64,000 nt of DNA from Mycolicibacterium palauense (GCF_002592005.1 NZ_NVQF01000002.1:1-64000); one strand, 5' to 3'; positions 37,663 through 46,851 are shown, counted from the first letter of the stretch. The notes: generated from the sequence alone by a model not told the origin. Program-made: numbers and translations.

Positions 37663-39309
37663 TCAGGCGTTGACGAGGCGGGCCTTGAGGTCCTTGCGTA
37701 ACACCTTGCCGACGGCGTTGCGGGGCAACTCGTCGAGGAACACGATCTCCCGGGGAACCTTGTAGTTGGCCAGCCGGCCGCGGACGTGCTGCTTGAGGGC
37801 GTCGGCGGTGACCGTCGCTCCGGGCCTGGGCACCACGAAGGCCGCGAGGCGCTGACCGAACTTCTCGTCGTCGACGCCGAGAACGGAGGTCTCGGCCACC
37901 GCGGGGTGGCTCGCGAGCGCCCTCTCCACCTCGACCGGGTAGACGTTCTCCCCACCGGAGACGATCATCTCGTCGTCGCGGCCCACCACGAACAGCCGTC
38001 CGGCGTCGTCGAGGTAGCCCATGTCGCCGGTGGCCATGAACCCGTCCTCTACGTCCTTGGTCTGTCCCGACGTGTATTCCTCGAACTGTGTGGTGGTTCG
38101 GGCGAAGATGGCGCCGACCTCCCCCCGGGGCACCTCGCTCCGGTCCGGTCCGAGGATACGAATCATGGTGCCGGGCATCGGTTTTCCGGCGGTGTCGGGC
38201 GCCGCGCGCAGGTCCGCGGGGCCGGCGAGGGCGATCACCCCGACCTCGGTGGCGTTGTAGTTGTTGTAGACGACGTCGCCGAACTGGTCCATGAACCTGG
38301 TGACGACGTCGGGGCGCATCCGGGAGCCGGCGGCGGTGACGAACCGCAGTGAGCGTCCGTGGAAACGGTTGCGGACCTCGTCCGGCAGTTCCATGATGCG
38401 GTCCAGCATCACCGGGACCACGCTGAGCCCGCTGGCCCGGTACCGGTCGACCAGTTCCATGGTGGCCGCCGGGTCGAAGGTGCGCCGCACCACCAGGGTG
38501 CACGACAGCATCGTGCCCATGATCAGCTGCCCGAATCCCCAGGCGTGGAACAGCGGAGCGGCCACGACCGTGGTCTCCTCGGCACGCCAGGGCAGCCGGC
38601 CCAGGATCGCCGGACCCTCGCTGCCGCCGCCCCCCGCCGCGCGCCGGGCGCCCTTGGGTGTGCCGGTGGTGCCGGAGGTCAGCAGGACCACCCTGGACTT
38701 GCGGTCGGTGCGGGCGGGGCGGCGTCCGGCGTGCCGCGCGATCAGCGTCTCGACGGTGTCGGGGTGCTCGGCCGGGCGGTCGGTCCAGGCCACGATGCGT
38801 GCGGTGCCCGGGTGGTCGCCAAGCGCGACGTCCACCGCAGGGCCGAACTCCTCGTCGTAGACGAGGACGTCGGGCCGTTCCCGCGCCACGACGTCGGCGA
38901 GGGCCGGTCCGGCGAACGATGTGTTGAGCAGCAGCACATCGGCACCGATGCGCTCGGTGGCGGCGAGGGCATCGACGAACCCGCGGTGATTGCGGCACAT
39001 GATGCCCACGGTCTGCGGAGCGCCGCCGGGCAGCTGCTGCAGCGCCGCGGCGAATGCGTTTGCCCGCGAGTCGAGTTCGCGATAGCTCAGTACGCCCAGT
39101 TCGTCGATCAGCGCGGGGCGTTGCGGGCAGCGCTGCGCCGACACGGCGATCCCGACGGTGTTCGAGAACCCCACGCGCCGCATGGCCGCGACCATCCGCA
39201 CGTACTTGTCGGGGCGCAGCGCCACCAGCAGCCGCGCCCTGCTCATCGCCCGGACGGCGTCGCGAACGTCATGGGCCCGGTGGGACAGCGTGCCGGCCGC
39301 CGAGGTCAC
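37663..39309 (-). CDS. FadD-family acyl-CoA synthetase
   Basis: A 548-residue AMP-forming ligase. P-loop LLTSGTTGTPKGARR lies at about 194-208, the second signature YNNYNATEVG at about 340, and the C-terminus has GGENVYPVEVE and PRNAVGKVLRKDLK with the catalytic Lys. Sequence features suggest FadD12-type mycobacterial enzymes rather than FadD17/19. GTG 39309 is chosen because it follows the preceding stop by 5 bases, with GGGGTG upstream; an ATG 27 residues further in (ARAMSRARLL) is the alternative. It follows a PlsC-type acyltransferase and lies divergent to a WS/DGAT-like gene, pointing to glycerolipid or wax ester synthesis. Confidence 0.82.
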   Translation of the reverse strand: MTSAAGTLSHRAHDVRDAVRAMSRARLLVALRPDKYVRMVAAMRRVGFSNTVGIAVSAQRCPQRPALIDELGVLSYRELDSRANAFAAALQQLPGGAPQTVGIMCRNHRGFVDALAATERIGADVLLLNTSFAGPALADVVARERPDVLVYDEEFGPAVDVALGDHPGTARIVAWTDRPAEHPDTVETLIARHAGRRPARTDRKSRVVLLTSGTTGTPKGARRAAGGGGSEGPAILGRLPWRAEETTVVAAPLFHAWGFGQLIMGTMLSCTLVVRRTFDPAATMELVDRYRASGLSVVPVMLDRIMELPDEVRNRFHGRSLRFVTAAGSRMRPDVVTRFMDQFGDVVYNNYNATEVGVIALAGPADLRAAPDTAGKPMPGTMIRILGPDRSEVPRGEVGAIFARTTTQFEEYTSGQTKDVEDGFMATGDMGYLDDAGRLFVVGRDDEMIVSGGENVYPVEVERALASHPAVAETSVLGVDDEKFGQRLAAFVVPRPGATVTADALKQHVRGRLANYKVPREIVFLDELPRNAVGKVLRKDLKARLVNA

Positions 39310-39314
39310 GGGGA

Positions 39315-40175
39315 TCACCCCAGGACCGGGAAACGGCGCCGGGCGGCGAGGTCGTCGAGGGCCGCCTGCATGACCTTGCGGACGCGGGCGTCGACCTCGG
39401 CGACGTCGGGTTTCTCGCCGAACTCGGCGGTGATGTCGATCGGGTCCAGCACCTGCGTGACGATCTTGGACGGCAGCGGCACGTTCCACGCACCCACGCT
39501 CACGGCGAACGGGATTCCCATCGTGACGGCCACCTCCTCGGCGCGGGTGAGGCGTTTCAGGCCCAGGCGTTTGGCCAGCCACTTTCCCCGGGTCAGGTAC
39601 AGCTGGGTCTCCTGCCCGCCGATCGACACCATGGGCACGATCGGCACGCCGGCCTCGATCGCGGTGGCGACGTAGCCGGTGCGGCCGTCGAAGTCGATGA
39701 CGGCCTGCTGCGAGGTGGGCCGCAGAGCGTCGTAGTCGCCGCCCGGGAAGACGATGACCACGGCTCCCGAGCGCAGGGCTCTGATGGCGTTCTCGCGGCT
39801 GGCGCGCAGCATCCCCAACCGGGTGAACACCGCGACGGTGGGTCCGCGCAGCAGCAGATCGTGCATCAGCGTGTACACCGGGCGGTCGTAGCCGAACTTC
39901 CGGAAGAACCCGAGCCAGAAGACCGGGACGTCCTGGGCGATGGGTCCGCCGGAGTGGTTGGACACGACCAGCGCTCCGCCGGGGGGAATCCTGTCGACGT
40001 CCCGTACTTCGGATCGGAAGTAGAGGTTGTACAGCGGGCCGGCGAGCGTCAGCATCCGGCGCAGCAGATCGGGGTTCCACTCGCCGGTGAAGTCTCCCGG
40101 GCGGGCGGCGGGGTCTTCTCCGGTCGCCGGGTTGGTCGCCGGGTCGGTCTTTGCGTCGGTCTTTGCGTCGCTCAC
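39315..40175 (-). CDS. PlsC-type 1-acyl-glycerol-phosphate acyltransferase-like protein
   Basis: A 286-residue acyltransferase. The NHxxxxD-type motif is spaced more widely than usual (NHSGGPIAQD, about 71-80), and the second and third blocks read FPGGDYDALRP (about 134-144) and the VPIVPMVSIGG strand (about 167-177). It should transfer an acyl group to a lysophospholipid or related acceptor; the acceptor is unknown. GTG 40175 has AGAGG upstream. The frame beyond is long but Cys/Pro-rich and non-coding in character. It couples to the fadD gene, which starts five bases after its stop. Confidence 0.75.
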   Translation of the reverse strand: MSDAKTDAKTDPATNPATGEDPAARPGDFTGEWNPDLLRRMLTLAGPLYNLYFRSEVRDVDRIPPGGALVVSNHSGGPIAQDVPVFWLGFFRKFGYDRPVYTLMHDLLLRGPTVAVFTRLGMLRASRENAIRALRSGAVVIVFPGGDYDALRPTSQQAVIDFDGRTGYVATAIEAGVPIVPMVSIGGQETQLYLTRGKWLAKRLGLKRLTRAEEVAVTMGIPFAVSVGAWNVPLPSKIVTQVLDPIDITAEFGEKPDVAEVDARVRKVMQAALDDLAARRRFPVLG

Positions 40176-40361
40176 TGCGCTACCTCTGGGGCCGGGGCAC
40201 GTTCGCCCGCACCAACAGGGCGGATGTGCACCCTGACGGGTGTGTGCGCCGAGAAGTTTAGTGTGACGCACCCCACTCGACTGCGTTTTCGCGACGGCGG
40301 GGAACGAAATGTGCCCCGCATCCGTCCGGTTCCGGCGGTCGCCGGGCTTTCCCGGCGTTAT

Positions 40362-40377
40362 TGTGAGCCAGCTCACG
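40362..40377. promoter_or_regulatory. CRP/FNR-family-like site upstream of the WS/DGAT-like gene
   Basis: TGTGAGCCAGCTCACG, a near-perfect match to the TGTGAN6TCACA Crp consensus (mycobacterial Crp, Rv3676, recognises the same core). It lies 53 bases before ATG 40431 and 186 bases before the divergent acyltransferase gene, a reasonable activator position. Confidence 0.55.
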
Positions 40378-40430
40378 AATGTCGGCCGGAGCGATGTGTT
40401 TCACATATCGCACGGTGGAGGAGGACGATC

Positions 40431-41882
40431 ATGAGATCTCAACCGACCGAGCCCGCGATCAGGCTCTCCGGAAGCGACACCACGTTCATTCTGGACGAAC
40501 CGATCGAGCCGCAGCACACGGTGAAGATCGCGGTGTTCGACGAGGAGTCGAGCCGCGACTTCCGGTTCGAGCACATGACCGAGGTGCTCGCCGACGCGGT
40601 GACGGTCCTTCCGCAGATGCAGTGGCGGGTGCGCCCGGTGCCGTTCGGGCTGGCCCGCCCGGTGTGGATGACCGACCCCGACTTCGACGTGCGCAACCAC
40701 GTCCGGCATGCGCGGCTGCCCGCGCCGGGAACGAAGTCGCAACTGTGCCGGATGATCGGCGAAGCCGCCAGCGTCCCGGTGCCTCCGGGGCGGCCTCCGT
40801 GGGAGGTGTGGTTCTTCGAGGGGTACGAGGGGAACAAGGTCGTGGCACTCCTGAAGATGAACCACGCGCTGGCCGACGGCGGCCGGTTCGTCGAGCTGCT
40901 CGACGTGCTGTCGCATCCGCAGCCGGGGGCCGCCACCGTCGCGCCGGTCATCCCGCATCCGCCGGAGCGGACCAGCGACATCGACGCGCTGCGTGACGGC
41001 GTTCGGTCGATGTGGCTGGAATACCGGCGCGAGCTGCCGCGCCGGTTACGCGCGATCCGGACCGGGCACGCGGCGGCCGCGGGCCGCGCGCCGGCACCGC
41101 ACTCCCCGTCGATGCTGCGCGAACAACCCGAGCTTCCCTGGCGCGGGCCGCTGACCCCGGGACGGACGTTCTGCTGGACCTCGGTGCCCCTGGCCGACAT
41201 CAAGGACATGGCGCGATCCGTGTCCGGGACCGTCAACGCGGTGGTCATCGCCGTCGTCGCCGGCGCGGTGCGCGACTACCTCGACGAGACCGGGGGGCCG
41301 CTCGACGGACCCCTGGTCGCCAACGCCGCCGCCAAGGTCAGCCGGGAGGGCGACACCCGGCTGTGGGGGACCGCCGCCACCAACCGCACGTTCGCGCTGC
41401 CGTCGCACCTGGCCGACCCGATGGACCGGCTGCGGGCGGCCACCGTGCAGACCCAGGCGGTCAAGGCCAGCGTGGCCGCACGCCCGGTCCAGCGGGAGGA
41501 ATGGTTCGACCTCGCCCCGCCGATCGTGCTGCGCCCGATGCTGCGGCTGGCCCGGCGGATGGGCCAGCGGGTGGTGCCCGGGGCCCTGATCGTCTCGAAC
41601 GTCAGGGGCCCCGGCGAGAAGCGCTACTTCGGCGGGATGGGCGTCGAGAACTTCATCTCCTGCGGCCATCTGAAATACGCCGCCGGCGTCAACATCACGG
41701 TCTGGAGCTACGCCGACGTGCTCAACTTCGCGGTGTACGGCTGTTCGAGAACCCTGCCCGACGAATCGTTCACCGCGCGCATCCAGTCCGCGTTCGAGGA
41801 GCTGCGCGACGCGACGGGCGTGACGGGGCGGGCCTCGGCGACGGCCGCGGGGGCCGCCGCCGGACACCGGCAGCATGCCTGA
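40431..41882 (+). CDS. WS/DGAT-family acyltransferase (wax ester / triacylglycerol synthase type)
   Basis: A 483-residue member of the mycobacterial WS/DGAT family, which condenses acyl-CoA with alcohol or diacylglycerol. The catalytic HHxxxDG block reads NHALADG (about 144-150), so the first His is replaced by Asn while the second, the general base, remains. The PLN-like NGPFSG/ NVRGP structural motif appears as VSNVRGPGEKRY (about 385-396). ATG 40431 has GGAGGAGG. It is divergent from the acyltransferase-fadD pair and has a CRP-like site. An 8-bp-stem hairpin overlaps its stop. Confidence 0.85.
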   Translation: MRSQPTEPAIRLSGSDTTFILDEPIEPQHTVKIAVFDEESSRDFRFEHMTEVLADAVTVLPQMQWRVRPVPFGLARPVWMTDPDFDVRNHVRHARLPAPGTKSQLCRMIGEAASVPVPPGRPPWEVWFFEGYEGNKVVALLKMNHALADGGRFVELLDVLSHPQPGAATVAPVIPHPPERTSDIDALRDGVRSMWLEYRRELPRRLRAIRTGHAAAAGRAPAPHSPSMLREQPELPWRGPLTPGRTFCWTSVPLADIKDMARSVSGTVNAVVIAVVAGAVRDYLDETGGPLDGPLVANAAAKVSREGDTRLWGTAATNRTFALPSHLADPMDRLRAATVQTQAVKASVAARPVQREEWFDLAPPIVLRPMLRLARRMGQRVVPGALIVSNVRGPGEKRYFGGMGVENFISCGHLKYAAGVNITVWSYADVLNFAVYGCSRTLPDESFTARIQSAFEELRDATGVTGRASATAAGAAAGHRQHA

Positions 41883-41897
41883 CCCCGCCCGGGGTCA
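41880..41897 (+). terminator. Candidate hairpin at the end of the WS/DGAT-like gene
   Basis: tgaccccg pairs with cggggtca across two bases (effectively seven pairs and a four-base loop) and includes the stop codon. No U-tract follows, so this is a hairpin candidate of the kind seen in mycobacteria, not a classical intrinsic terminator. Confidence 0.4.
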
Positions 41898-42041
41898 GAT
41901 CATGATGTACTGCGGGACGCCCCGCGACCCGCTGCCGGCCGCAGCGGGCCAGCCACGAGAGCCCCCGAAAGGTCGCGATCCCATGAACGTCCCGCGGGTC
42001 CGGCACGCCGGCCGCGCCCGGCGCCGAAACCGAGACCGCGC

Positions 42042-43622
42042 GTGAACGGCGCCCAGGCCCTGATCGCGACCCTGGTCGACAACGGGGTCGAGGTCTGTTT
42101 CGCCAACCCCGGCACCTCCGAGATGCACTTCGTCGCCGCGCTGGACAGCGTTCCGGCGATGCGGGGTGTGCTGGCCCTCTTCGAGGGGGTGGCCACCGGG
42201 GCCGCCGACGGATACGCCCGGATGGCCGGGAAGCCCGCCGGTGCGCTGCTGCATCTGGGGCCGGGATTGGGCAACGGCCTGGCCAATCTGCACAACGCCC
42301 GCCGCGCCCGGGTACCGATGGTGCTCGTGGTCGGCGACCATGCCACCTATCACAAGAAGTACGACGCCCCGCTGGAATCCGATATCGACGCCGTGGCCGG
42401 CACCGTCTCCGGCTGGATGCGCCGCACCGCCCACGCCGACGCGGTGGCCGCCGACGCGGCCGAGGCCATCGCGGCGGCGCGCGCCGGCACGATCGCGACC
42501 CTGATCCTGCCCGCCGACGCGTCCTGGAACCCGACGCGGACTGCATCGGCGCCCGCGCCGGTGTCTGATTCGGCGCCCGCGCCGGTGTCTGATTCGGCGC
42601 CCCCGGACCAGGCCGCGCTACGCGGTGCCGTCGACGCGCTGAGGTCCGGGGAACCGGCGATGATCCTGCTCGGCGGGGACGCCGCCGGGCGGCGCGGGAC
42701 GACCGCGGCCACCCGCCTGGCCGCCGCGACCGGGGCGCGGGTGCTGTGCGAGACCTTCCCCGCCCGCCAGGAACGCGGCGCGGGGGTGCCGGCCGTGGAG
42801 CGCCTGGCGTATTTCGCCGAGGCGGCCACCGCCCAGCTCGCCGGTGCCCGCCACCTCATCCTCGCCGGCGCCCCGCACCCGGTGTCGTTCTTCGCCTACC
42901 CGGGCAAACCCAGCGATCTGGTCCCCGAAGGCTGCACGGTGCAGCACCTGGCCGGGCCGCGCGGTGCCGCCGAGACGCTCGCCGCCCTGGCCGACGACCT
43001 GGCCGCCGGCACCGAGCCCGTGCCCGCACCGGCGGCGCGCCCCGAACTGCCGACCGGGCCGCTGACCGCGCTGTCGGCCGCCGCGGTCGTCGGGGCCCTG
43101 CTGCCCGAGGCGGCGATCGTCGTCGACGAGGCCAACACCGCCGGGGTGGCGCTGGCGCCGGCCACCGCGGGTGCCCCCGCCCACGACGTCCTGACGCTGA
43201 CCGGGGGTGCGATCGGTTTCGGCATGCCCGCGGCGATCGGCGCCGCCGTCGCCGCGCCCAACCGGCCGGTGCTGTCCCTGCAGGCCGACGGCTCGGCCAT
43301 GTACACGGTGTCGGCCCTGTGGACCCAGGCCCGCGAGCATCTCGACATCACCACCGTGATCCTCAACAACGGCGCCTACGACATCCTGCGGATCGAGCTG
43401 CAGCGGGTCGGCGCCGAGAACGCCGCGTCACCGGGGCCCCGGGCCCTTGATCTGCTCGACCTCGGCCGGCCCACAATCGATTTCGTCCGCATCGCGGAGG
43501 GCATGGGGGTGCCTGCCCGCCGGGCCACCACCGCCGAGGAACTCGCCGCCGCGCTCGGTGCCGCGTTCGCCGAGCCGGGGCCACACCTGATCGAGGCGGT
43601 CATCCCGTCGATGCTGGGCTGA
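42042..43622 (+). CDS. ilvX: Thiamine-pyrophosphate enzyme, IlvX-type
   Basis: A 526-residue TPP-dependent protein resembling M. tuberculosis IlvX (515), a large-subunit-like acetolactate synthase relative of uncertain activity. The N-terminal half keeps the cofactor-activating Glu in ANPGTSEMHF (about 22-31). The TPP-binding motif reads QADGSAMYTVSALWTQ through VILNNGAYD (about 413-448), with Ala in place of the first Gly of GDG. GTG 42042 has CGAGACCGC upstream, a weak site. A 24-bp perfect duplication codes two copies of a PAPVSDSA unit in the linker near 165-185. Benzoylformate-decarboxylase-like chemistry is an alternative. Confidence 0.8.
   Translation: MNGAQALIATLVDNGVEVCFANPGTSEMHFVAALDSVPAMRGVLALFEGVATGAADGYARMAGKPAGALLHLGPGLGNGLANLHNARRARVPMVLVVGDHATYHKKYDAPLESDIDAVAGTVSGWMRRTAHADAVAADAAEAIAAARAGTIATLILPADASWNPTRTASAPAPVSDSAPAPVSDSAPPDQAALRGAVDALRSGEPAMILLGGDAAGRRGTTAATRLAAATGARVLCETFPARQERGAGVPAVERLAYFAEAATAQLAGARHLILAGAPHPVSFFAYPGKPSDLVPEGCTVQHLAGPRGAAETLAALADDLAAGTEPVPAPAARPELPTGPLTALSAAAVVGALLPEAAIVVDEANTAGVALAPATAGAPAHDVLTLTGGAIGFGMPAAIGAAVAAPNRPVLSLQADGSAMYTVSALWTQAREHLDITTVILNNGAYDILRIELQRVGAENAASPGPRALDLLDLGRPTIDFVRIAEGMGVPARRATTAEELAAALGAAFAEPGPHLIEAVIPSMLG
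42546..42593 (+). repeat. 24-bp perfect tandem duplication inside ilvX
   Basis: Two identical copies of a 24-base unit, followed by the first 9 bases of a third. They code an Ala/Pro/Ser linker between two domains. Confidence 0.92.
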
Positions 43623-43633
43623 CCGGGACCGGG

Positions 43634-45196
43634 TCAGTCGGGCCGGGCGAGCATGTCGCGCACGGCCAGATGAGCGAACACCATGGAGGTCCCGATCGGG
43701 TTGCCGCCACCGGGATAGGTGGTGCCGCTGGGCGCGGCCATCGTGTTGCCCGCGGCGTACAACCCCGGGATCACCCGCCCGGCGGTGTCGAGGACCCTGG
43801 CGGCGGTGTCCGTGCGCAGCCCACCCTTGGTGCCCAGATCCGAGATCCCGAACGCCGCGGCATGAAACGGCGGCCGGCTGATCGGCCGCAGCGGCGACGC
43901 CCCCGCGGAGAACGCCCGGTCGTAGGCCTCCTCACCGCGGCCGAAGTCCGGGTCGGTGCCCTCGGCGGCGAACCGGTTGAACCGGGCCACGGTGTCCACC
44001 AGATTCGCCGCGGGGACGCCGATCCGAGCGGCGAGGGCCTCCAGGGTGTCGGCGCTGCGCCACAACCCGGCGTCGAGGTAGCGTTGCGGCTCCTCCATCG
44101 CCACGTTGGTGGCCTTGACCGGAGGCACCACCCCGTCGGCGTCGTCATAGACCATCCAGTACGGCACGGTGACCGAGCCGTCCTCGATCGCGGCGATGAC
44201 CGCCCGGCCCAGCCGGTCGTAGGGCGCGGACTCGTTGACGAACCGCCTGCCTCGGTCGTCGACGAAGATGCCGCCGGTGAACCACAGCGCGAACGCCGAG
44301 CGGCCGTCGGGGTGCGTCAGGCCCGGTGACCACCACGCCTGGTCCATCAGGTCGGTGCCGGCCCCGGCGGCGATACCGGCCAGGTGTGCGCGGCCCCGAT
44401 TACCCCACGGCCCCATGGTGTCCCGCGACCGCCCCGGCACCCCGTAGTCGCGGCGCATCTCGTCGTTGTGCTCGAATCCGCCGGCGGCCAGCAGCACCCC
44501 GCGCCGGGCACGCACTCGGTGGCGTCGGGTGGTGCCGGAACCGTCGGCGCTCTCCAGCACGGCGCCGGTCACGGCACCGTCGCAGACCACCAACTCCACC
44601 AGCGTGGTGTCGCGCCGCAGCGCCGCGCCCGGATGGCGGCGGGTGGCGACGAGCAGCCGTGCGATCAGGGCGCGGCCCCCGACGAAGTAGTCCTCCGGTA
44701 CCGGGGTGCCGCGCCACTCGGTGTCGAGGGGCCCGCGGACCAGCTCACGCAGGTCCGGCGCCGCAGAGACCCGCAGCGGCTTGGCCGCCATGTGGCGCAT
44801 GCCGTCCAGCCTGGCCTTGGGCGCCTTGCCGAAATAGTCCGGCCACGGCAGCAGCATGAAGGCGATGTCCTCGTCGGTGCCGAGGTACTCGACCAGCGGC
44901 GCGCCGGAGCGCACGTAGGTCTCCTGAAGTTCGCGGGGCGTCCGGTCGCCCACCACCGCGTGGTAGTACTCCAACGCGTCCTCGACCGTGTCGTCGGCAC
45001 CGGCCTGCAGCAGAACGGGATTGGCCGGAAACCACATCCCGCCGCCACCGGAGTATGCCGTCGTGCCGCCGAACTTCTCGGTCGCCTCGGCCAGGATGAC
45101 GGTCAGGCCCTCGCGCGCGGCGGTGTAGGCACCGGTCATCCCGCCGGCGCCGGACCCGGCCACCAGCACGTCGCAGGTCTCGTCCCAGTCGGTCAC
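43634..45196 (-). CDS. KstD-family FAD-dependent dehydrogenase, second copy
   Basis: A 520-residue flavoprotein of the 3-ketosteroid dehydrogenase/fumarate reductase group. FAD fold VAGSGAGGMTGAYTAAREG (about 12-30), GGTTAYSGGGGMWFPAN (about 44-60), and C-terminal YPGGGNPIGTSMVFAH are present. It is shorter than KstD at 6826-8547 and clearly a different subfamily, so it may act on another steroid intermediate or on a non-steroid 3-oxo substrate. M. tuberculosis carries no counterpart here that I recall. GTG 45196 overlaps the fadD17 stop by four bases (GTGA), placing it last in the fadE26-fadE27-fadD17 operon under KstR. Confidence 0.83.
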   Translation of the reverse strand: MTDWDETCDVLVAGSGAGGMTGAYTAAREGLTVILAEATEKFGGTTAYSGGGGMWFPANPVLLQAGADDTVEDALEYYHAVVGDRTPRELQETYVRSGAPLVEYLGTDEDIAFMLLPWPDYFGKAPKARLDGMRHMAAKPLRVSAAPDLRELVRGPLDTEWRGTPVPEDYFVGGRALIARLLVATRRHPGAALRRDTTLVELVVCDGAVTGAVLESADGSGTTRRHRVRARRGVLLAAGGFEHNDEMRRDYGVPGRSRDTMGPWGNRGRAHLAGIAAGAGTDLMDQAWWSPGLTHPDGRSAFALWFTGGIFVDDRGRRFVNESAPYDRLGRAVIAAIEDGSVTVPYWMVYDDADGVVPPVKATNVAMEEPQRYLDAGLWRSADTLEALAARIGVPAANLVDTVARFNRFAAEGTDPDFGRGEEAYDRAFSAGASPLRPISRPPFHAAAFGISDLGTKGGLRTDTAARVLDTAGRVIPGLYAAGNTMAAPSGTTYPGGGNPIGTSMVFAHLAVRDMLARPD

Positions 45197-46836
45197 CGCG
45201 GCCGTCCCCCGGCGCCGGGGTCGAGGCCGGCCACCGTCGCCCGGGCCCGGTCCGGTCGCGTGATCTCGAAGACCGGGTCGGCGCATCCGGTGCCCTCCGC
45301 CGCGAGCTGCCGTTTGAGGATCTTGAACGTCTCGGTCCGGGGCAGCGCCGCGCTCACCCGGACGAACACCGGCCACTGTTTGGGGCCCAGATCGTCCTGC
45401 GCGGTGAGGAACTCGCGGAAGGCGGCGGGATCGAAGGCCCGGGCATCCTCGGGGTCGGGCATCACCAGGGCGGCCATCACCCGGTCGCCGACCGCGGGGT
45501 CGGGGATCGGATAGACCGCGACCTCGACGACACCGGGGTAGCGCACCAGGACGCGTTCGATCGGCGCGGTCCCCAGATTCTCGCCGTCGACGCGCATCCA
45601 GTCGCCGAGCCGCCCGGCGAAGTAGGCGAACCCGTTCTCATCGCGGTAGGCCAGGTCGCCGCTGTGGTAACGGCCGCCGCGCATCCGTTCCGCCTCGGCG
45701 CCCGGATCGCGGTAGTAGCCCCGGAACTGGCCGGGCCCGGTGGTGTTGACCAGTTCGCCCACCACACCGGGCGGGCACGGCCGGCCGGTGTCGACATCGA
45801 CGATGTCCACGCCGTCGCTCAGCGGGCCCAGCGCCCCCTCGGGGGTGTCGGGAGTGCGTGCGATGGCCACCCCTCCCTCGCTGGAGCCGAAGCCGTCGAC
45901 GACCCGGACGTCGAACCGTTCGGCGAACCGGGCGAGATCACGCGGTGCGCCCTCGTTGCCGTAGGCGATCCGCAACGGATTGTCGGCGTCGTCGGGCCGG
46001 GGTTCGGTGGCCAGGATGTAGGACAGCGGTTTGCCCACGTAGTTGGCGTAGGTGGCCCCGAAGCGACGCACGTCCGGGATGAACCCAGACGCGGAGAACC
46101 TGCGCCGCAGGGCGATCGAGGCACCCGCGGCCACCGCGGGTGCCCAGCCGGCCATGATGGCGTTGGAGTGGAACAACGGCATCGACAGGTAGCAGGTGTC
46201 GGTGGGGCCCAGGCCGAAGCGCGCCGCGAGCATGACCCCGGGCACCGCGACCTTCTCGTGGGTGCAGCGCACCGCCTTGGGATCTCCGCTGGTCCCCGAG
46301 GTGAAGATCAGCATGAACAGATCCTCGGGTTCGGCGGGCGCGAATTCGACGGGCGACCCGCGGTGGCCGGCCAGTTCGGCTGCGAACGCCGGGGATTCGA
46401 CGTCGAGGGCCTCGATCCCCGCCCGGGTGTTCTCCCGGTCGGCCAGGACGAGTTGGCAGTCGGCGTGCTCGACGTCCCGCCGCAGCGCCGCGCCCCGGCG
46501 GGTCGGGTTGAGCCCCACCGGGACGATTCCCGACAGCGCGGCGGCCACCAGCACGGTGCAGAAGAACGGCGTGTTGCCCAGCAGCACGCCCACATGTGGC
46601 GGCCGGTCGGGGTCGAGCCGGGAACGCAGCAACGCCGCCAGATCGGCGCCGTCCTGAATATGGTCGCGCCAGCTGACGAACGACACCGATTGAGACCCAG
46701 CGCGGGACCCAGCGTGGGACCCTGCGCGAGACCCGGCGTGAGAACCTGCCCCGGAATCGGGGTCACACGCGAAGACACCGCGGTCGTCGACCCCGGCCAG
46801 GGGGACCAACAGCTCGGAGACCGTCACACCGGGCAC
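45193..46836 (-). CDS. fadD17: Steroid-side-chain acyl-CoA synthetase FadD17
   Basis: A 547-residue AMP-forming ligase, located as fadD17 in M. tuberculosis. The P-loop FTSGTSGDPKAVR (about 180-192) and the downstream FGSSEGG and RVDGENLGTAPIE are visible. FadD17 is reported to activate the shorter C5 side-chain acids. A tetrapeptide repeat GSHA/GSRA (about 30-50) is inserted near the N-terminus, coded by five 12-base units, absent from typical FadDs. GTG 46836 is used; the fadE27 stop lies 15 bases before it. Confidence 0.88.
   Translation of the reverse strand: MPGVTVSELLVPLAGVDDRGVFACDPDSGAGSHAGSRAGSHAGSRAGSQSVSFVSWRDHIQDGADLAALLRSRLDPDRPPHVGVLLGNTPFFCTVLVAAALSGIVPVGLNPTRRGAALRRDVEHADCQLVLADRENTRAGIEALDVESPAFAAELAGHRGSPVEFAPAEPEDLFMLIFTSGTSGDPKAVRCTHEKVAVPGVMLAARFGLGPTDTCYLSMPLFHSNAIMAGWAPAVAAGASIALRRRFSASGFIPDVRRFGATYANYVGKPLSYILATEPRPDDADNPLRIAYGNEGAPRDLARFAERFDVRVVDGFGSSEGGVAIARTPDTPEGALGPLSDGVDIVDVDTGRPCPPGVVGELVNTTGPGQFRGYYRDPGAEAERMRGGRYHSGDLAYRDENGFAYFAGRLGDWMRVDGENLGTAPIERVLVRYPGVVEVAVYPIPDPAVGDRVMAALVMPDPEDARAFDPAAFREFLTAQDDLGPKQWPVFVRVSAALPRTETFKILKRQLAAEGTGCADPVFEITRPDRARATVAGLDPGAGGRPR
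46694..46753 (-). repeat. Five 12-bp repeats coding GSRA/GSHA in FadD17
   Basis: Units at 46694, 46706, 46718, 46730 and 46742 begin ga(c/a)cc and vary in the last bases. The coded tetrapeptide is the same as that in the IclR-family protein at 15235-15282. Confidence 0.85.
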
Positions 46837-46851
46837 GGGGTGCCGTCCGGT

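Noticed and set aside
43605..43650. Terminator between ilvX and the second KstD-family gene
   Set aside because: The short inverted repeat around the two stops is imperfect, with a stem of only five to six bases.
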